From a bacterium (GTDB lineage Bacteria; Actinomycetota; Acidimicrobiia; Acidimicrobiales; Bin134): a stretch of 53,173 bases of DNA. Numbering within the stretch: the stretch's first letter is position 1; each line of letters starts with the position of its first letter. The stretch spans positions 1-53,173 of the forward strand of contig JAPPAP010000015.1 of NCBI GenBank assembly GCA_026705465.1, read 5' to 3'. The notes below the pieces were generated by a model. The model saw only the letters and a program-made list of their open reading frames with translations, ran no database searches and was not told the DNA's origin. Shown in pieces: positions 1 through 8,236 of the stretch. Made by a program: the position numbers and the translations under genes.

Positions 1-1
1 G

Positions 2-70
2 AACATCCAAGACAACCCCACCCTGGAAAGCTTCACCTGGAACCTCGAAGAATGGTCCCTCTCAAACTAA
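2..70 (+). CDS. C-terminal end of a solute-binding protein (probable peptide-type, partial)
   Basis: Only the last 22 codons and a TAA stop are in the window. The tail reads TLESFTWNLEEWSLSN, with the alternating aromatic and polar residues usual at the end of family-5 (peptide/nickel) solute-binding proteins. The next genes are two permeases and a double ATPase of the same Opp/Dpp class, so this should be the extracytoplasmic lipoprotein that feeds them. The identification rests mainly on this context, because too little of the protein is present to see a fold. Confidence 0.5.
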   Translation, partial: NIQDNPTLESFTWNLEEWSLSN

Positions 71-95
71 AGAGAGAGGGCAGCAAACAGCGGCA

Positions 96-189
96 GGCAT
101 AGTGGGGGGTGGCCCGGCTCAGGGCGCCCGCCGCCCGGACTCTATGGAGGACGGCGGGCTGGGGCCGGGACAGGACCCGCCACTATGCC
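96..189. repeat. Large nested inverted repeat between binding-protein and permease genes
   Basis: The outer arms, 96-110 and 175-189, are complementary at 14 of 15 positions. Inside them, 113-117 can pair with 165-169 and 126-133 with 152-159. The transcript would fold into one long, GC-rich interrupted hairpin filling most of the 148-base gap. There is no U tract, so it is not a standard intrinsic terminator. In binding-protein-dependent transporters such structures commonly protect the 3' end of the abundant binding-protein mRNA and lower permease expression; that role is inferred here. Confidence 0.7.
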
Positions 190-218
190 GGAGGCTGGTA
201 TAAGTAGCGTTCAAGCAA

Positions 219-1202
219 ATGCTCGGTTACGCCACCCGTAAGCTGCTGATCTCGGTCGTCGTCCTATTCTTCGCCACCCTGGTGGCCTTCCTCCTGGTCG
301 CCACCGTCGACCCCATCGCCGAGCAACGGGTCTTCCTCTTGTCGCAACCCGGAGGAGCCGAGCAAATCCAGCGCCTCGAAGCCAGCCTGGGCCTCGACAA
401 GCCCCTCATCGAGCGCTACGGCCGCTGGCTCGGTGATCTGGCCACCGGCGACATGGGCGCTTCTACCGACAACGGCCGACCGGTCACCACGCTGCTGGGC
501 GAGGCCATCCCGGTCACGCTGCGGCTGGTGATAGCGGCCACCGTCGTCTCAGTGATCATCGGGGTGGCTGTGGGGGTGGTCAGCGCGGTCCGCCAATACG
601 GCGCGTTCGACAACATCTCCACGTTCTTGGCCTTTTTGTTCTTCGCCATGCCGGTGTTCTGGCTGGGCGCGGTGCTCAAGGACCTGGGAATCCGGTTCAA
701 CGACTGGTGGGGCCGGCGGATCTTCTTCACCATCGGTGAGCAGTCGCCGCGGCTTGAGGCCGACTTCTGGGGGATTTGGGCCGACAGGGCCGGCCACATC
801 ATCCTCCCCGCGCTCACCCTCATCGCCATCCAACTGGCCGCCACCAGCCGATTCCAGCGCTCGGCCATGCTGGACGTGCTGGAGAGCGACTACATCCGCA
901 CCGCCCGAGCCAAGGGGGTACCCCGGCGGCGGGTCATCACCCACCATGCCCTTCGCAACGCCCTGCTCCCGGTGGTGAGCTACACCGGGCTCACCTTCGG
1001 AACGCTGATCGGGGGCACGGTGGTCACCGAGGTGGTCTTCAACTGGAAGGGCATGGGCCGCCTGTTCCTGGATTCCCTGCTCAACGGCGACGTCGCCGTT
1101 GCCCAGGGATGGCTGCTGGCGGTGGGGATCTCGGTGATCATCGTGAATCTGCTGACCGATCTGACCTATGGCTTTTTGGATCCGAGGGTGCGAGATGGCT
1201 GA
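219..1202 (+). CDS. ABC transporter permease, DppB/OppB type
   Basis: Inner-membrane permease of 327 residues, the usual length for the DppB side of peptide/nickel importers. A membrane segment at about residues 8-30 is followed by a long periplasmic loop, then several further membrane segments. The cytoplasmic EAA loop that docks onto the ATPase is visible as YIRTARAKGVPRRRV followed by HHALRNALLPVV. It pairs with the next gene, a DppC-type permease whose ATG lies 8 bases before this gene's end, so the two are translationally coupled. The substrate is probably oligopeptides, but sugars or nickel use the same family. The ATG at 219 has only a weak ribosome-binding site. Confidence 0.88.
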   Translation: MLGYATRKLLISVVVLFFATLVAFLLVATVDPIAEQRVFLLSQPGGAEQIQRLEASLGLDKPLIERYGRWLGDLATGDMGASTDNGRPVTTLLGEAIPVTLRLVIAATVVSVIIGVAVGVVSAVRQYGAFDNISTFLAFLFFAMPVFWLGAVLKDLGIRFNDWWGRRIFFTIGEQSPRLEADFWGIWADRAGHIILPALTLIAIQLAATSRFQRSAMLDVLESDYIRTARAKGVPRRRVITHHALRNALLPVVSYTGLTFGTLIGGTVVTEVVFNWKGMGRLFLDSLLNGDVAVAQGWLLAVGISVIIVNLLTDLTYGFLDPRVRDG

Positions 1203-2103
1203 CATTCCCGCCAGCGTGTTCGCCGGCGCCCCGGCCGAGACGGAGGCCCGCTCACAGTGGCGGCTGGTGCTCCGCCGCTTTCTGGCCCACCGGTTGGCGG
1301 TGGTGGCGGCCGTCGTGCTGGTTGTGGCCTATCTGTTCAGCTATTTGGCCGAGCCCATCACCGGCTGGGGATACAAGGATTTGTCCCCCGATCTGTCGCA
1401 AGGGCCGTCGGCCGACCACTGGTTCGGCACCGACACCATTGGCCATGACATGTTCGCCCAGTCGATGCGGGGTTTGCGGGTGTCGGTCCACGTCAGCTTG
1501 GTGGTGGCCGGCATCGCCACTGTGCTGGGGTCGGTGCTGGGCGCAGTCCAAGGGTGGTTCCGGGGCCGGGTGGACGGCGCCTTGGGGCTACTGGTCGACT
1601 TTCTGCTTATCCTTCCCCTGCTACCGGTGCTCATGGTGCTGGGCACCCGCACTCGGGCCAGCGGGGGCAGCTCCCTAATGTTCGTGGCCGTGGTGATCGG
1701 CCTATTCCTGTGGGCGCCTTTGGCCCGGGTGGTGCGGGGCGAGGTGTTCTCCATTCGGGAGAAGGAGTACATCGAGGCGGCCGAGGCCCTGGGAGCGTCG
1801 AACACCCGCATCATCTTCCGCCACCTCATCCCCAACGCCATGAGCTCGATCATCGTGTACGCCACCCTCACCGTGGCCACCGCCATCCTGCTGGAGACCG
1901 CGCTGGCCTTCCTGGGCTTCGGCATCCAGCCCCCCGAGGTGTCGCTGGGATCGCTGGTGGACGAGGGGCGCGACGCCGCCCGCACCCGATGGTGGCTCTT
2001 CTACCTGCCAGGAGCGGTACTGGTGGTGCTGGTGTTGTGCGTGAACTTCGTGGGCGACGGTCTGCGCGACGCCCTCGATCCCCGCCGGGAGCAGCGACGA
2101 TGA
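1195..2103 (+). CDS. ABC transporter permease, DppC/OppC type
   Basis: Partner permease of 302 residues. A first membrane segment ([16 protein letters not shown]) is followed by a loop with [12 protein letters not shown], characteristic of the DppC family (GTDxxGRD-like motif). The EAA loop reads [16 protein letters not shown] followed by [12 protein letters not shown] place the start at the ATG at 1195 rather than the in-frame ATG at 1168, because the upstream codons lie well inside the previous permease and a DppC N-terminus fits MADIPASVF. The stop codon overlaps the ATG of the next gene (ATGA). With the upstream permease it forms the membrane channel of the importer. Confidence 0.88.
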   Translation: MADIPASVFAGAPAETEARSQWRLVLRRFLAHRLAVVAAVVLVVAYLFSYLAEPITGWGYKDLSPDLSQGPSADHWFGTDTIGHDMFAQSMRGLRVSVHVSLVVAGIATVLGSVLGAVQGWFRGRVDGALGLLVDFLLILPLLPVLMVLGTRTRASGGSSLMFVAVVIGLFLWAPLARVVRGEVFSIREKEYIEAAEALGASNTRIIFRHLIPNAMSSIIVYATLTVATAILLETALAFLGFGIQPPEVSLGSLVDEGRDAARTRWWLFYLPGAVLVVLVLCVNFVGDGLRDALDPRREQRR

Positions 2104-4184
2104 TCGGCCAGGCCAGTTCAGGAGGCGACGTGCCGGTGCTGTCGGTGCGGAACCTGGAGGTGACATTCCCCACTCCCGACGGGGACGTGCAAGCGGTTCG
2201 GGGGGTGAGCTGGGACGTCTTTGAAAACGAGGTGCTGGCCATTGGGGGCGAGTCGGGCTCGGGCAAGTCGGTGAGCGTGATGGCGGCATTGGGCCTTCTG
2301 CCGCCCAACGCCCGGGTGAGCGGATCGGTTTCCTACCGGGGCCGCGACGTGCTGGCCATGGCCGACAAGGAGCTCGAGCGGCTTCGGGGCTCGGCCATCT
2401 CCATGGTGTTCCAAGATCCGATGACTTCGTTGAACCCGGTGATGACCGTCGGGGCCCAGATCGCCGAAGGGGTCCGCATCCACCAGCGGACCAAGGCAGC
2501 CAACGCCCGGTCGAAAGCTGTCGAGCTGCTCGATCTGGTGGGCATCCCCAATGCCCCCCAACGGGTGGACTCCTATCCCCACGAGCTGTCGGGAGGAATG
2601 CGCCAGCGGGCCATGATCGCCATGGCCATCGCCAACGACCCCGATCTGCTGATCGCCGACGAGCCCACCACCGCGCTCGATGTCACCATCCAAGCCCAGG
2701 TACTGGAGGTGCTGGAGCGGGCCCGCCAGGCCACGGGCTCGGCCTTGGTCATCATCACCCACGACCTCGGCATAGTGGCCAGAACGGCCCACCGTCTGGC
2801 GGTCATGTACGCCGGGCGGCTGGCCGAGACCGGCCCAGTGGACCCGGTGTACAGCCGGCCGACCCACCCCTACACAGCCGGGCTGCTGGGCTCGATCCCC
2901 CGGCTGGACTCGGCGGCGAACAGGCGGCTCACCCCCATTGACGGCACCACGCCGTCGATGCTGGCCCCTCCGCCGGGTTGTGCCTTCGCACCCCGCTGCG
3001 ATTGGTCTACCGATGCCTGCAACGAAGAGGTGCCTGATCTGAAGGCGGTTGGTGAGCACGGCCAATCCTCAGCCTGCATCCGCACCGAGGAATTCCAAGC
3101 GCAGGCCGAGCCTGCGCTCGCAGTTGAGACTCGGCTCGAGCCGCTCGACCGAGCATTCCCCCGCAATCCCCAATACACACCGGCTGACAACGCCCTCTTG
3201 CAGGTGAGAGAGCTGTTCAAGGACTTTCCCATTCGAGCCAAGGGCCTCCGACGGAAGGTGGTGGGCACAGTCCAAGCGGTCAATGGAGTGTCGCTGCACA
3301 TCGACAAGGGGGAGACACTGGGGCTGGTAGGCGAGTCCGGCTCGGGAAAGTCCACCGTGGCCCGCTGCATCCTCCGGCTGGCCGCGCCCACATCGGGGTC
3401 GGTGATCTTCGACGGAGTGGAATTGACATCGCTGGACCGGCGGCAGATGCGGAGCCGTCGCCGTGCCATGCAGATCGTCTTCCAAGACCCCATGGCGTCT
3501 CTGGACCCCCGGATGACGGTGTCGTCGATCATCTCCGAACCCCTCCACGTTCACCGCACAGAGGATGACGCGCGCCATCGAGTGGCAGAACTCCTAGAAC
3601 TGGTAGGCCTGAACCCCGAGCACGGCAACCGCTACCCCCACGAATTCTCCGGAGGCCAGCGCCAGCGCATCGGCATCGCCCGGGCCCTGGCCCTCTCGCC
3701 CGATCTGTTGATTCTGGACGAGCCGGTATCGGCCCTGGATGTGAGCGTGCAGGCCGGAATTCTGAATCTGCTGGAAGACCTTCAGAAGGACCTCGATCTC
3801 ACTTATCTGTTCGTGGCCCATGACCTGTCGGTGGTCCACCACATCTCTGATCGGGTGGCGGTCATGTACTTGGGACGGATCGTCGAAGTCGGCACCGCGC
3901 AGCAGGTTTACGAGCTTCCCGCCCACCCCTACACCCAGGCCCTGCTATCGGCCGTGCCCGTCCCCGACCCTCCCCGAGAGCGCAAGCGGCGGCGAATAGT
4001 CCTCGAGGGCGATGTGCCCAATCCCGCAGACCCTCCGTCGGGCTGTCGATTCCACACCCGGTGCTGGAAGGCGCAATCGATTTGCACCGAATACGACCCG
4101 GAGTTGCTCGATCTGGGGGTAGGACACCCGGTTGCCTGCCACTTCCCCACCCCCGACGACCTGACGGGGTCAGACCGGGGATAG
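2100..4184 (+). CDS. Fused double ATPase of peptide-type ABC importer (DppD-DppF fusion)
   Basis: A single 694-residue protein holds two complete nucleotide-binding domains. Domain 1 has Walker A GESGSGKS, signature [14 protein letters not shown] and Walker [13 protein letters not shown]. Domain 2 has a second [23 protein letters not shown] and [12 protein letters not shown]. Each ends with the cysteine-containing tail typical of oligopeptide ATPases ([10 protein letters not shown] and GCRFHTRCW), which in relatives binds an Fe-S cluster. The ATG at 2100 overlaps the preceding stop. The reading frame stays open upstream to 1554, but that part is a shadow of the permease gene. The fusion replaces the two separate DppD and DppF genes; such fusions are known in actinobacteria and proteobacteria. 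Confidence 0.92.
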   Translation: MIGQASSGGDVPVLSVRNLEVTFPTPDGDVQAVRGVSWDVFENEVLAIGGESGSGKSVSVMAALGLLPPNARVSGSVSYRGRDVLAMADKELERLRGSAISMVFQDPMTSLNPVMTVGAQIAEGVRIHQRTKAANARSKAVELLDLVGIPNAPQRVDSYPHELSGGMRQRAMIAMAIANDPDLLIADEPTTALDVTIQAQVLEVLERARQATGSALVIITHDLGIVARTAHRLAVMYAGRLAETGPVDPVYSRPTHPYTAGLLGSIPRLDSAANRRLTPIDGTTPSMLAPPPGCAFAPRCDWSTDACNEEVPDLKAVGEHGQSSACIRTEEFQAQAEPALAVETRLEPLDRAFPRNPQYTPADNALLQVRELFKDFPIRAKGLRRKVVGTVQAVNGVSLHIDKGETLGLVGESGSGKSTVARCILRLAAPTSGSVIFDGVELTSLDRRQMRSRRRAMQIVFQDPMASLDPRMTVSSIISEPLHVHRTEDDARHRVAELLELVGLNPEHGNRYPHEFSGGQRQRIGIARALALSPDLLILDEPVSALDVSVQAGILNLLEDLQKDLDLTYLFVAHDLSVVHHISDRVAVMYLGRIVEVGTAQQVYELPAHPYTQALLSAVPVPDPPRERKRRRIVLEGDVPNPADPPSGCRFHTRCWKAQSICTEYDPELLDLGVGHPVACHFPTPDDLTGSDRG

Positions 4185-4187
4185 GGT
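4182..4187 (+). promoter_or_regulatory. Possible -10 element for the exporter operon
   Basis: TAGGGT fits the actinobacterial TANNNT -10 pattern and ends 8 bases before the GTG at 4196. This suggests a leaderless or very short-leader transcript beginning at the next operon. It overlaps the stop codon of the preceding gene. No clear -35 box is seen, so this is a weak call. Confidence 0.25.
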
Positions 4188-4195
4188 TTCGCCCA

Positions 4196-5101
4196 GTGTC
4201 TGACGTCGTCATCTCGGCCCGCGGGGTGCAGAAGAGCTACGGGTCGAACCATGTGCTCCAAGGCCTGGACTGCGATGTGGGGCGAGGCATCACCGGGCTT
4301 TTGGGACCCAACGGCGCGGGCAAGAGCACCTTCATGGGGCTGATATTGGGGCTGCGCCCCCGCCAGGGCGGCACCCTCAGTGTGCTGGGAGTGGACCCCG
4401 ACCGAAGCGGGCCCGAGCTGCGGGCCCGGCTGGGCTATGCCCCCGAGCACCATGACTTACCTGGCGACGTGCAGGCTGCCGACCTGGTGCGCCACATCGC
4501 CCAGCTCCACGGACTGCCCCGACGGGCCGCAACTGAGCGGGCCAGCGACGCCCTGTGGCAGGTGGGCTTGGGCGAGGAGCGGTTCCGGCCCATCGGCACC
4601 ATGTCCACCGGTCAGCGCCAGCGGGTGAAGATGGCCCAAGCCCTGGCCCACGATCCCGACCTTCTGCTGCTCGACGAGCCCACCGACGGCCTCGACCCGG
4701 TGCAGCGAGACGACATGCTGGCCCTCATCCGCCGGGTGGGCAGCGAATTCGGCATCGACATCCTGCTGTCGTCGCACCTGTTGGAGGAAGTGGAGCGGGT
4801 GTGCGACTCAGTGGTGATCTTGACCAACGGCGTGGTGGGCCACAGCGGCAGTCTCCAAGAGATGGGGTCGGTCACCGCCGGGATCAGAGTAGAGCTGGAC
4901 TCTGATCCCCAGCCGCTGGCGACGGCTTTGGCCGCTCAGGGCGCGGAGACAACCATCGAGGGTCACATCCTCACTGTGACCGGGGTGGATCCCGTAAGCG
5001 ACCTAATTCGAGACCTGGTGGCCGATCTGGGCCTGGGGCTGCGCCGGCTAGAGCCCCGTCGCACCACCCTCGAGGACGTGTTCATCGAGGCCTCCCAATG
5101 A
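4196..5101 (+). CDS. ABC exporter ATPase
   Basis: ATP-binding subunit of 301 residues starting at GTG (VSDVVISARGVQKSYG). Walker A GPNGAGKST, signature STGQRQRVKMAQAL, Walker B LLLLDEPTDGLDP and the switch region LSSHLLEEVERV identify an ABC-2 exporter ATPase. The C-terminal tail after the ATPase core ends TTLEDVFIEASQ, typical of DrrA/NatA-like proteins. In-frame codons reach back to 4061 but would overlap the importer ATPase, so the GTG after that gene's stop is preferred. Its stop overlaps the start of the permease (ATGA), so the two form one exporter unit. The substrate cannot be read from sequence. Confidence 0.87.
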   Translation: MSDVVISARGVQKSYGSNHVLQGLDCDVGRGITGLLGPNGAGKSTFMGLILGLRPRQGGTLSVLGVDPDRSGPELRARLGYAPEHHDLPGDVQAADLVRHIAQLHGLPRRAATERASDALWQVGLGEERFRPIGTMSTGQRQRVKMAQALAHDPDLLLLDEPTDGLDPVQRDDMLALIRRVGSEFGIDILLSSHLLEEVERVCDSVVILTNGVVGHSGSLQEMGSVTAGIRVELDSDPQPLATALAAQGAETTIEGHILTVTGVDPVSDLIRDLVADLGLGLRRLEPRRTTLEDVFIEASQ

Positions 5102-5970
5102 CCGAGGCCCGCATCCACGACCGCGGCTATCTGGCTTACGACGGGCCTCGTCACAGCACTCGGCGGGCCATGTTGAACCTGGCCTACCACACCATCCAAC
5201 GGGTGCTGGGCCTGAAGCGGTCCAATTGGCAGAAGGTTTTACCCGCACTCGCCCTGTTGATCGCGTTCATTCCCGCCATCGTGTTCATCGGCATCGCCGC
5301 TTTTCTGCCCCGAGGCGAAGAGCTAGCCCTGGATTCCACTGCCGACTACTACGGAATCATCACCGGTGCCCTCTACTTGTTCACCTCGTTCGTCGCCCCT
5401 GAGGCGGTATGCACCGATCGTCGCAGCGGCATGCTGGGACTGTATTTGGCGTCGCCGCTGAATCGGGACACCTATCTGATGGCCAAGTTCGCCGCCGTCG
5501 CCATCCTGCTGAGCACGATGACCTTGGGGCCTCCGTTGCTGATGCTCATCGCCTTCACCCTGGCCGACGCGGGACCCGACGGCGTGACCGGCTGGCTGAC
5601 TGAACTGGGTCGCATCCTGGCGTCAGGGGCTGCCCTAGCCGTTTTCTGGACGGCACTGTCGCTGGCGCTATCCAGCCTCACCAGCCGGCGTGCTCTAGCC
5701 AGCGTGGGAATCTTTGTCGGCCTGTTGGCTAGCTCGGCGGTAGGCGACGGGCTCGCCGAGGCCGCTGAACTGGGTGACTCCTACGCTTTGCTCGACTTGG
5801 TTGGCTTGTCCTTCGAGGCCGCTCACCGAATCTTTGGAGAGTCCGACGTCGGCGGGCCTTCCATCAGCGCCGTCGGTACCTGGGAGATTTTCGCGACGCT
5901 TGTTGGGCTCATCGTCGCCTTCGGTGCGTTCGCCCGCTGGCGGTACCAGCGAATCGAGGTCGCCGGATGA
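5098..5970 (+). CDS. ABC-2 type exporter permease
   Basis: Membrane protein of 290 residues with about six hydrophobic segments, including VLPALALLIAFIPAIVFIG and a C-terminal IFATLVGLIVAFGAF. The segment APEAVCTDRRSGMLGLYLASPL is the cytoplasmic interface seen in ABC-2 permeases (EAISxERExGTLxLLxSxPL-like). It is coupled by 4-base overlaps both to the ATPase before it and to the second ATPase after it. It should form the pore of the first ATPase/permease pair. No substrate is evident. Confidence 0.8.
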   Translation: MTEARIHDRGYLAYDGPRHSTRRAMLNLAYHTIQRVLGLKRSNWQKVLPALALLIAFIPAIVFIGIAAFLPRGEELALDSTADYYGIITGALYLFTSFVAPEAVCTDRRSGMLGLYLASPLNRDTYLMAKFAAVAILLSTMTLGPPLLMLIAFTLADAGPDGVTGWLTELGRILASGAALAVFWTALSLALSSLTSRRALASVGIFVGLLASSAVGDGLAEAAELGDSYALLDLVGLSFEAAHRIFGESDVGGPSISAVGTWEIFATLVGLIVAFGAFARWRYQRIEVAG

Positions 5971-6944
5971 GTGCTCAAGCCGGCCCTCCGCCACCCCCGG
6001 GAGCGAACAGGCCCAAACAAGCCAGCCCTCCACCCATGGTGCAAGCCACCGGTGTTTCCAAGTGGTTCGGCGACTTGGTGGCAGTATCCGACGTGAGCTT
6101 TAGCATCGGCGCTGGAGTCACCGCGCTGCTCGGGCCCAACGGTGCAGGCAAGTCCACCCTGCTGCGGATGATGTGCGGCTTGGCCAAGCCGTCCAACGGG
6201 ATGGTGACCGTGCTGGGCAAGAACCCCCGCGCCGACGTCGCCGTGCTGGGCCGCATCGGCATGGCCCCCCAGCAGGAGTCACTGCTCGATTACCTGAGCG
6301 GTCGTGAATTCGTGGAGCTGGCCGCCCAGCTGCACCAAGTTGACAACCCGGTCGAGGCCGCCCGCCAGGCCATCCAAACGGTGGAACTCGATCCCGACGA
6401 TCCCCGGAAGCTGTCCACCTATTCCAAGGGCATGCGCCAGCGGATCAAACTGGCCCAGGCCATCGTCCACGATCCCCTAGTGATCGCCCTCGACGAACCC
6501 CTCACCGGCCTCGACCCCCGACAGCGACGGGAGATGATCCAGCTCTTCCACCGACTGGGGGCTGAAGGCAAGTGTGTGATCGTTTCCAGCCACGTGCTCG
6601 ACGAGGTGGAGCGATTCGGTTCCAGAGTGCTGGTGATCGCCCAAGGGCGGCTGGCCGCCGAGGGCGACTTCCGGGAGATCCGCAATCTGATGGACGACCG
6701 GCCGCTGCGCATCAGGATCCGCACCGATCAACCCCGAGTGCTGGCCATTGCGCTTTTGGACCGGGGGGTGATCTCCGGATGCCGTCTGGAAGGTGCCGAA
6801 ATTGTAGATGTGGACACAACCGACCCGGCCCTGTTCCGACGAGCGGTAGCCCCGGCAGCACGGGACCGGGATGCTTCGCTTCTGGAGGTGCGCCCGCTCG
6901 ACGACGATCTCGAGAGCGTCTTTCGATACCTGGTGGGACGATGA
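5967..6944 (+). CDS. ABC exporter ATPase (second)
   Basis: Protein of 325 residues with a Pro-rich N-terminal extension (about 25 residues, GPPPPPGANRP) before the ATPase core. It carries Walker A GPNGAGKST, a slightly unusual signature STYSKGMRQRIKLAQAI, Walker B VIALDEPLTGLDP and the switch VSSHVLDEVERF. The signature has SKG in place of SGG/TGQ, as is common in exporter ATPases of this group. The C-terminal domain ends DDLESVFRYLVGR, the usual ABC-2 tail. It overlaps the preceding permease stop and lies 43 bases before a second permease. Confidence 0.86.
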   Translation: MSAQAGPPPPPGANRPKQASPPPMVQATGVSKWFGDLVAVSDVSFSIGAGVTALLGPNGAGKSTLLRMMCGLAKPSNGMVTVLGKNPRADVAVLGRIGMAPQQESLLDYLSGREFVELAAQLHQVDNPVEAARQAIQTVELDPDDPRKLSTYSKGMRQRIKLAQAIVHDPLVIALDEPLTGLDPRQRREMIQLFHRLGAEGKCVIVSSHVLDEVERFGSRVLVIAQGRLAAEGDFREIRNLMDDRPLRIRIRTDQPRVLAIALLDRGVISGCRLEGAEIVDVDTTDPALFRRAVAPAARDRDASLLEVRPLDDDLESVFRYLVGR

Positions 6945-6987
6945 GAGTCTCTACCCGACACGGCTCAGCTGATGGGCAGGGAAGGCG

Positions 6988-7686
6988 ATGAACACTCACA
7001 TCTACCGGGTCGTGGTTCGCAGCCAGATCAGCACCGGCCGGTTGTTGGCTTGGGCCGGACTGAGCGGTGTGGCCATCCTGTTGGCGTTCGTGGCCCGAGT
7101 CGCCGACGACCCGGTGGAAGTGGCAACCCGGAGTATGGGTGTCTTTGGCACCAACATCTTCGCCCCGTTCATCGCCTTGGCGCTGGGCTCGGCCGCGTTG
7201 GGCAACCTGGTGGAAGACCGCACCCTGGTGTACGTGTGGCTGCGTCCTGTTCCCCGCCACAGGGTCGCCACCGCGGCCTTCGCGGCGGTGCTCAGCGTGG
7301 TTGGTCCCATCGTGGTGGCGGTGATGACCGTGGCCGCGGCCATTACCGGAGTCGATGACCTCATCGTGGCCACGGCGGTAGCCACCGCACTGGCGGTGTT
7401 CGCCTATTCGGGGCTTTTCTTGGCCCTCGGGCTTCGATTCAAGCGGTCGCTGCTGATTGGGTTGGGCTACATAGCCATCTGGGAGTTGCTGATGTCGCGG
7501 CTGGGTGATTGGTTCGCCCGTCTGTCGGTGCGCAGCTATCCCATGAGCATCCTGTCTGATGCCACCGACGTGAGCATGCGGCTGGCCGACCGGTCCACCC
7601 TGGCGTCGTACATCGTGCCGCTGGCCATCGGCTTCGCCGGACTGATCTACACCTCCTGGCGCCTCACCCGCACCGAGATCGACTGA
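6988..7686 (+). CDS. ABC-2 type exporter permease (second)
   Basis: Membrane protein of 232 residues with about six hydrophobic segments. The motif LGNLVEDRTLVYVWLRPVPR occupies the place of the ABC-2 interface helix (normally ExTxxxLLxxPVPR). A GGAAGG ribosome-binding site lies 5-10 bases before the ATG at 6988. It is shorter than, and not obviously similar to, the first permease, so the operon may encode either one heteromeric exporter or two related ones. It ends the four-gene exporter run. Confidence 0.78.
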   Translation: MNTHIYRVVVRSQISTGRLLAWAGLSGVAILLAFVARVADDPVEVATRSMGVFGTNIFAPFIALALGSAALGNLVEDRTLVYVWLRPVPRHRVATAAFAAVLSVVGPIVVAVMTVAAAITGVDDLIVATAVATALAVFAYSGLFLALGLRFKRSLLIGLGYIAIWELLMSRLGDWFARLSVRSYPMSILSDATDVSMRLADRSTLASYIVPLAIGFAGLIYTSWRLTRTEID

Positions 7687-7714
7687 CACTGGGGGGCCAG
7701 CAGCAAGGCGGGCA

Positions 7715-7720
7715 TAAGAT
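7715..7720 (+). promoter_or_regulatory. Probable -10 element for leaderless cupin transcript
   Basis: TAAGAT matches TANNNT and ends exactly 6 bases before the ATG at 7727. That spacing is what is expected for a leaderless mRNA in actinobacteria. No Shine-Dalgarno sequence is present in the gap (TCCCCC), which agrees with leaderless translation. The -35 region shows no clear match. Confidence 0.4.
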
Positions 7721-7726
7721 TCCCCC

Positions 7727-8197
7727 ATGCTTGACATGATGGCTGCCCCCACCGCCCAGCACATTGGCGAAGACGATCTCCCCTGGGCCTATGGCCCAGA
7801 CGGCATCGGCCTCAAGGTGCTCCAGATCAAAGAGAGCGAGGGGCTGTGGGTCATCAAGAACCAGTTCCCGCCGGGCTACTCGGTGCAAACCCACAAGCAC
7901 ACCGGCCAGGTGTTCGCCTACACCAGCGCCGGGGCGTGGGGGTACAAGGAGAGCGACTTTTTGAACCGGGCCGGGTCGTTCCTCTATGAGCCGGCCGGCT
8001 CGATCCACACCCTGTACACCCCCGAGGACAACACCGAGACCACCGAGGTCTTCTTCGCCATCTGGGGCGCCAACCTGAACATGGACGCCGACGGCAACAT
8101 CGAGAGCATTACCGACAACCAGACCGTGTTGACGGGCTATTACTTCCTGCTGGAAGCCCAGGGCACCCCCCGCCCCGACAACATTCTGGTCGACTAG
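7727..8197 (+). CDS. Cupin protein, 2,4'-dihydroxyacetophenone dioxygenase-like
   Basis: Single-domain cupin of 156 residues. The first cupin motif appears as PGYSVQTHKHTGQVFAY with His56 and His58, and the second as YEPAGSIHTLYTPE with His94; these are the expected ligands for a mononuclear iron or similar metal. The C-terminal stretch (ANLNMDADGNI, then GYYFLLEA) resembles the DAD dioxygenase and acetylacetone-cleaving enzyme family. This suggests cleavage of a carbon-carbon bond in a small ketone or aromatic substrate, but the true substrate is unknown. It stands alone between an ABC exporter operon and a convergent gene, with no pathway partners. Confidence 0.7.
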   Translation: MLDMMAAPTAQHIGEDDLPWAYGPDGIGLKVLQIKESEGLWVIKNQFPPGYSVQTHKHTGQVFAYTSAGAWGYKESDFLNRAGSFLYEPAGSIHTLYTPEDNTETTEVFFAIWGANLNMDADGNIESITDNQTVLTGYYFLLEAQGTPRPDNILVD

Positions 8198-8236
8198 CTG
8201 CTCTTCAGCCGCCCCACCAACATCCTGACCAGCTGA

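Noticed and set aside
1554..2099. Open upstream extension of the fused ATPase reading frame
   Set aside because: It overlaps the DppC-type permease over its full length and encodes low-complexity Gly/Arg/His-rich sequence; the ATG at 2100 overlaps the permease stop and starts directly before the ATPase fold.
8180..8236. CTGGTC/GACCAG inverted repeat between the cupin and UPF0182 genes as a terminator
   Set aside because: The arms are short, far apart and lack a U tract, so no terminator is claimed.
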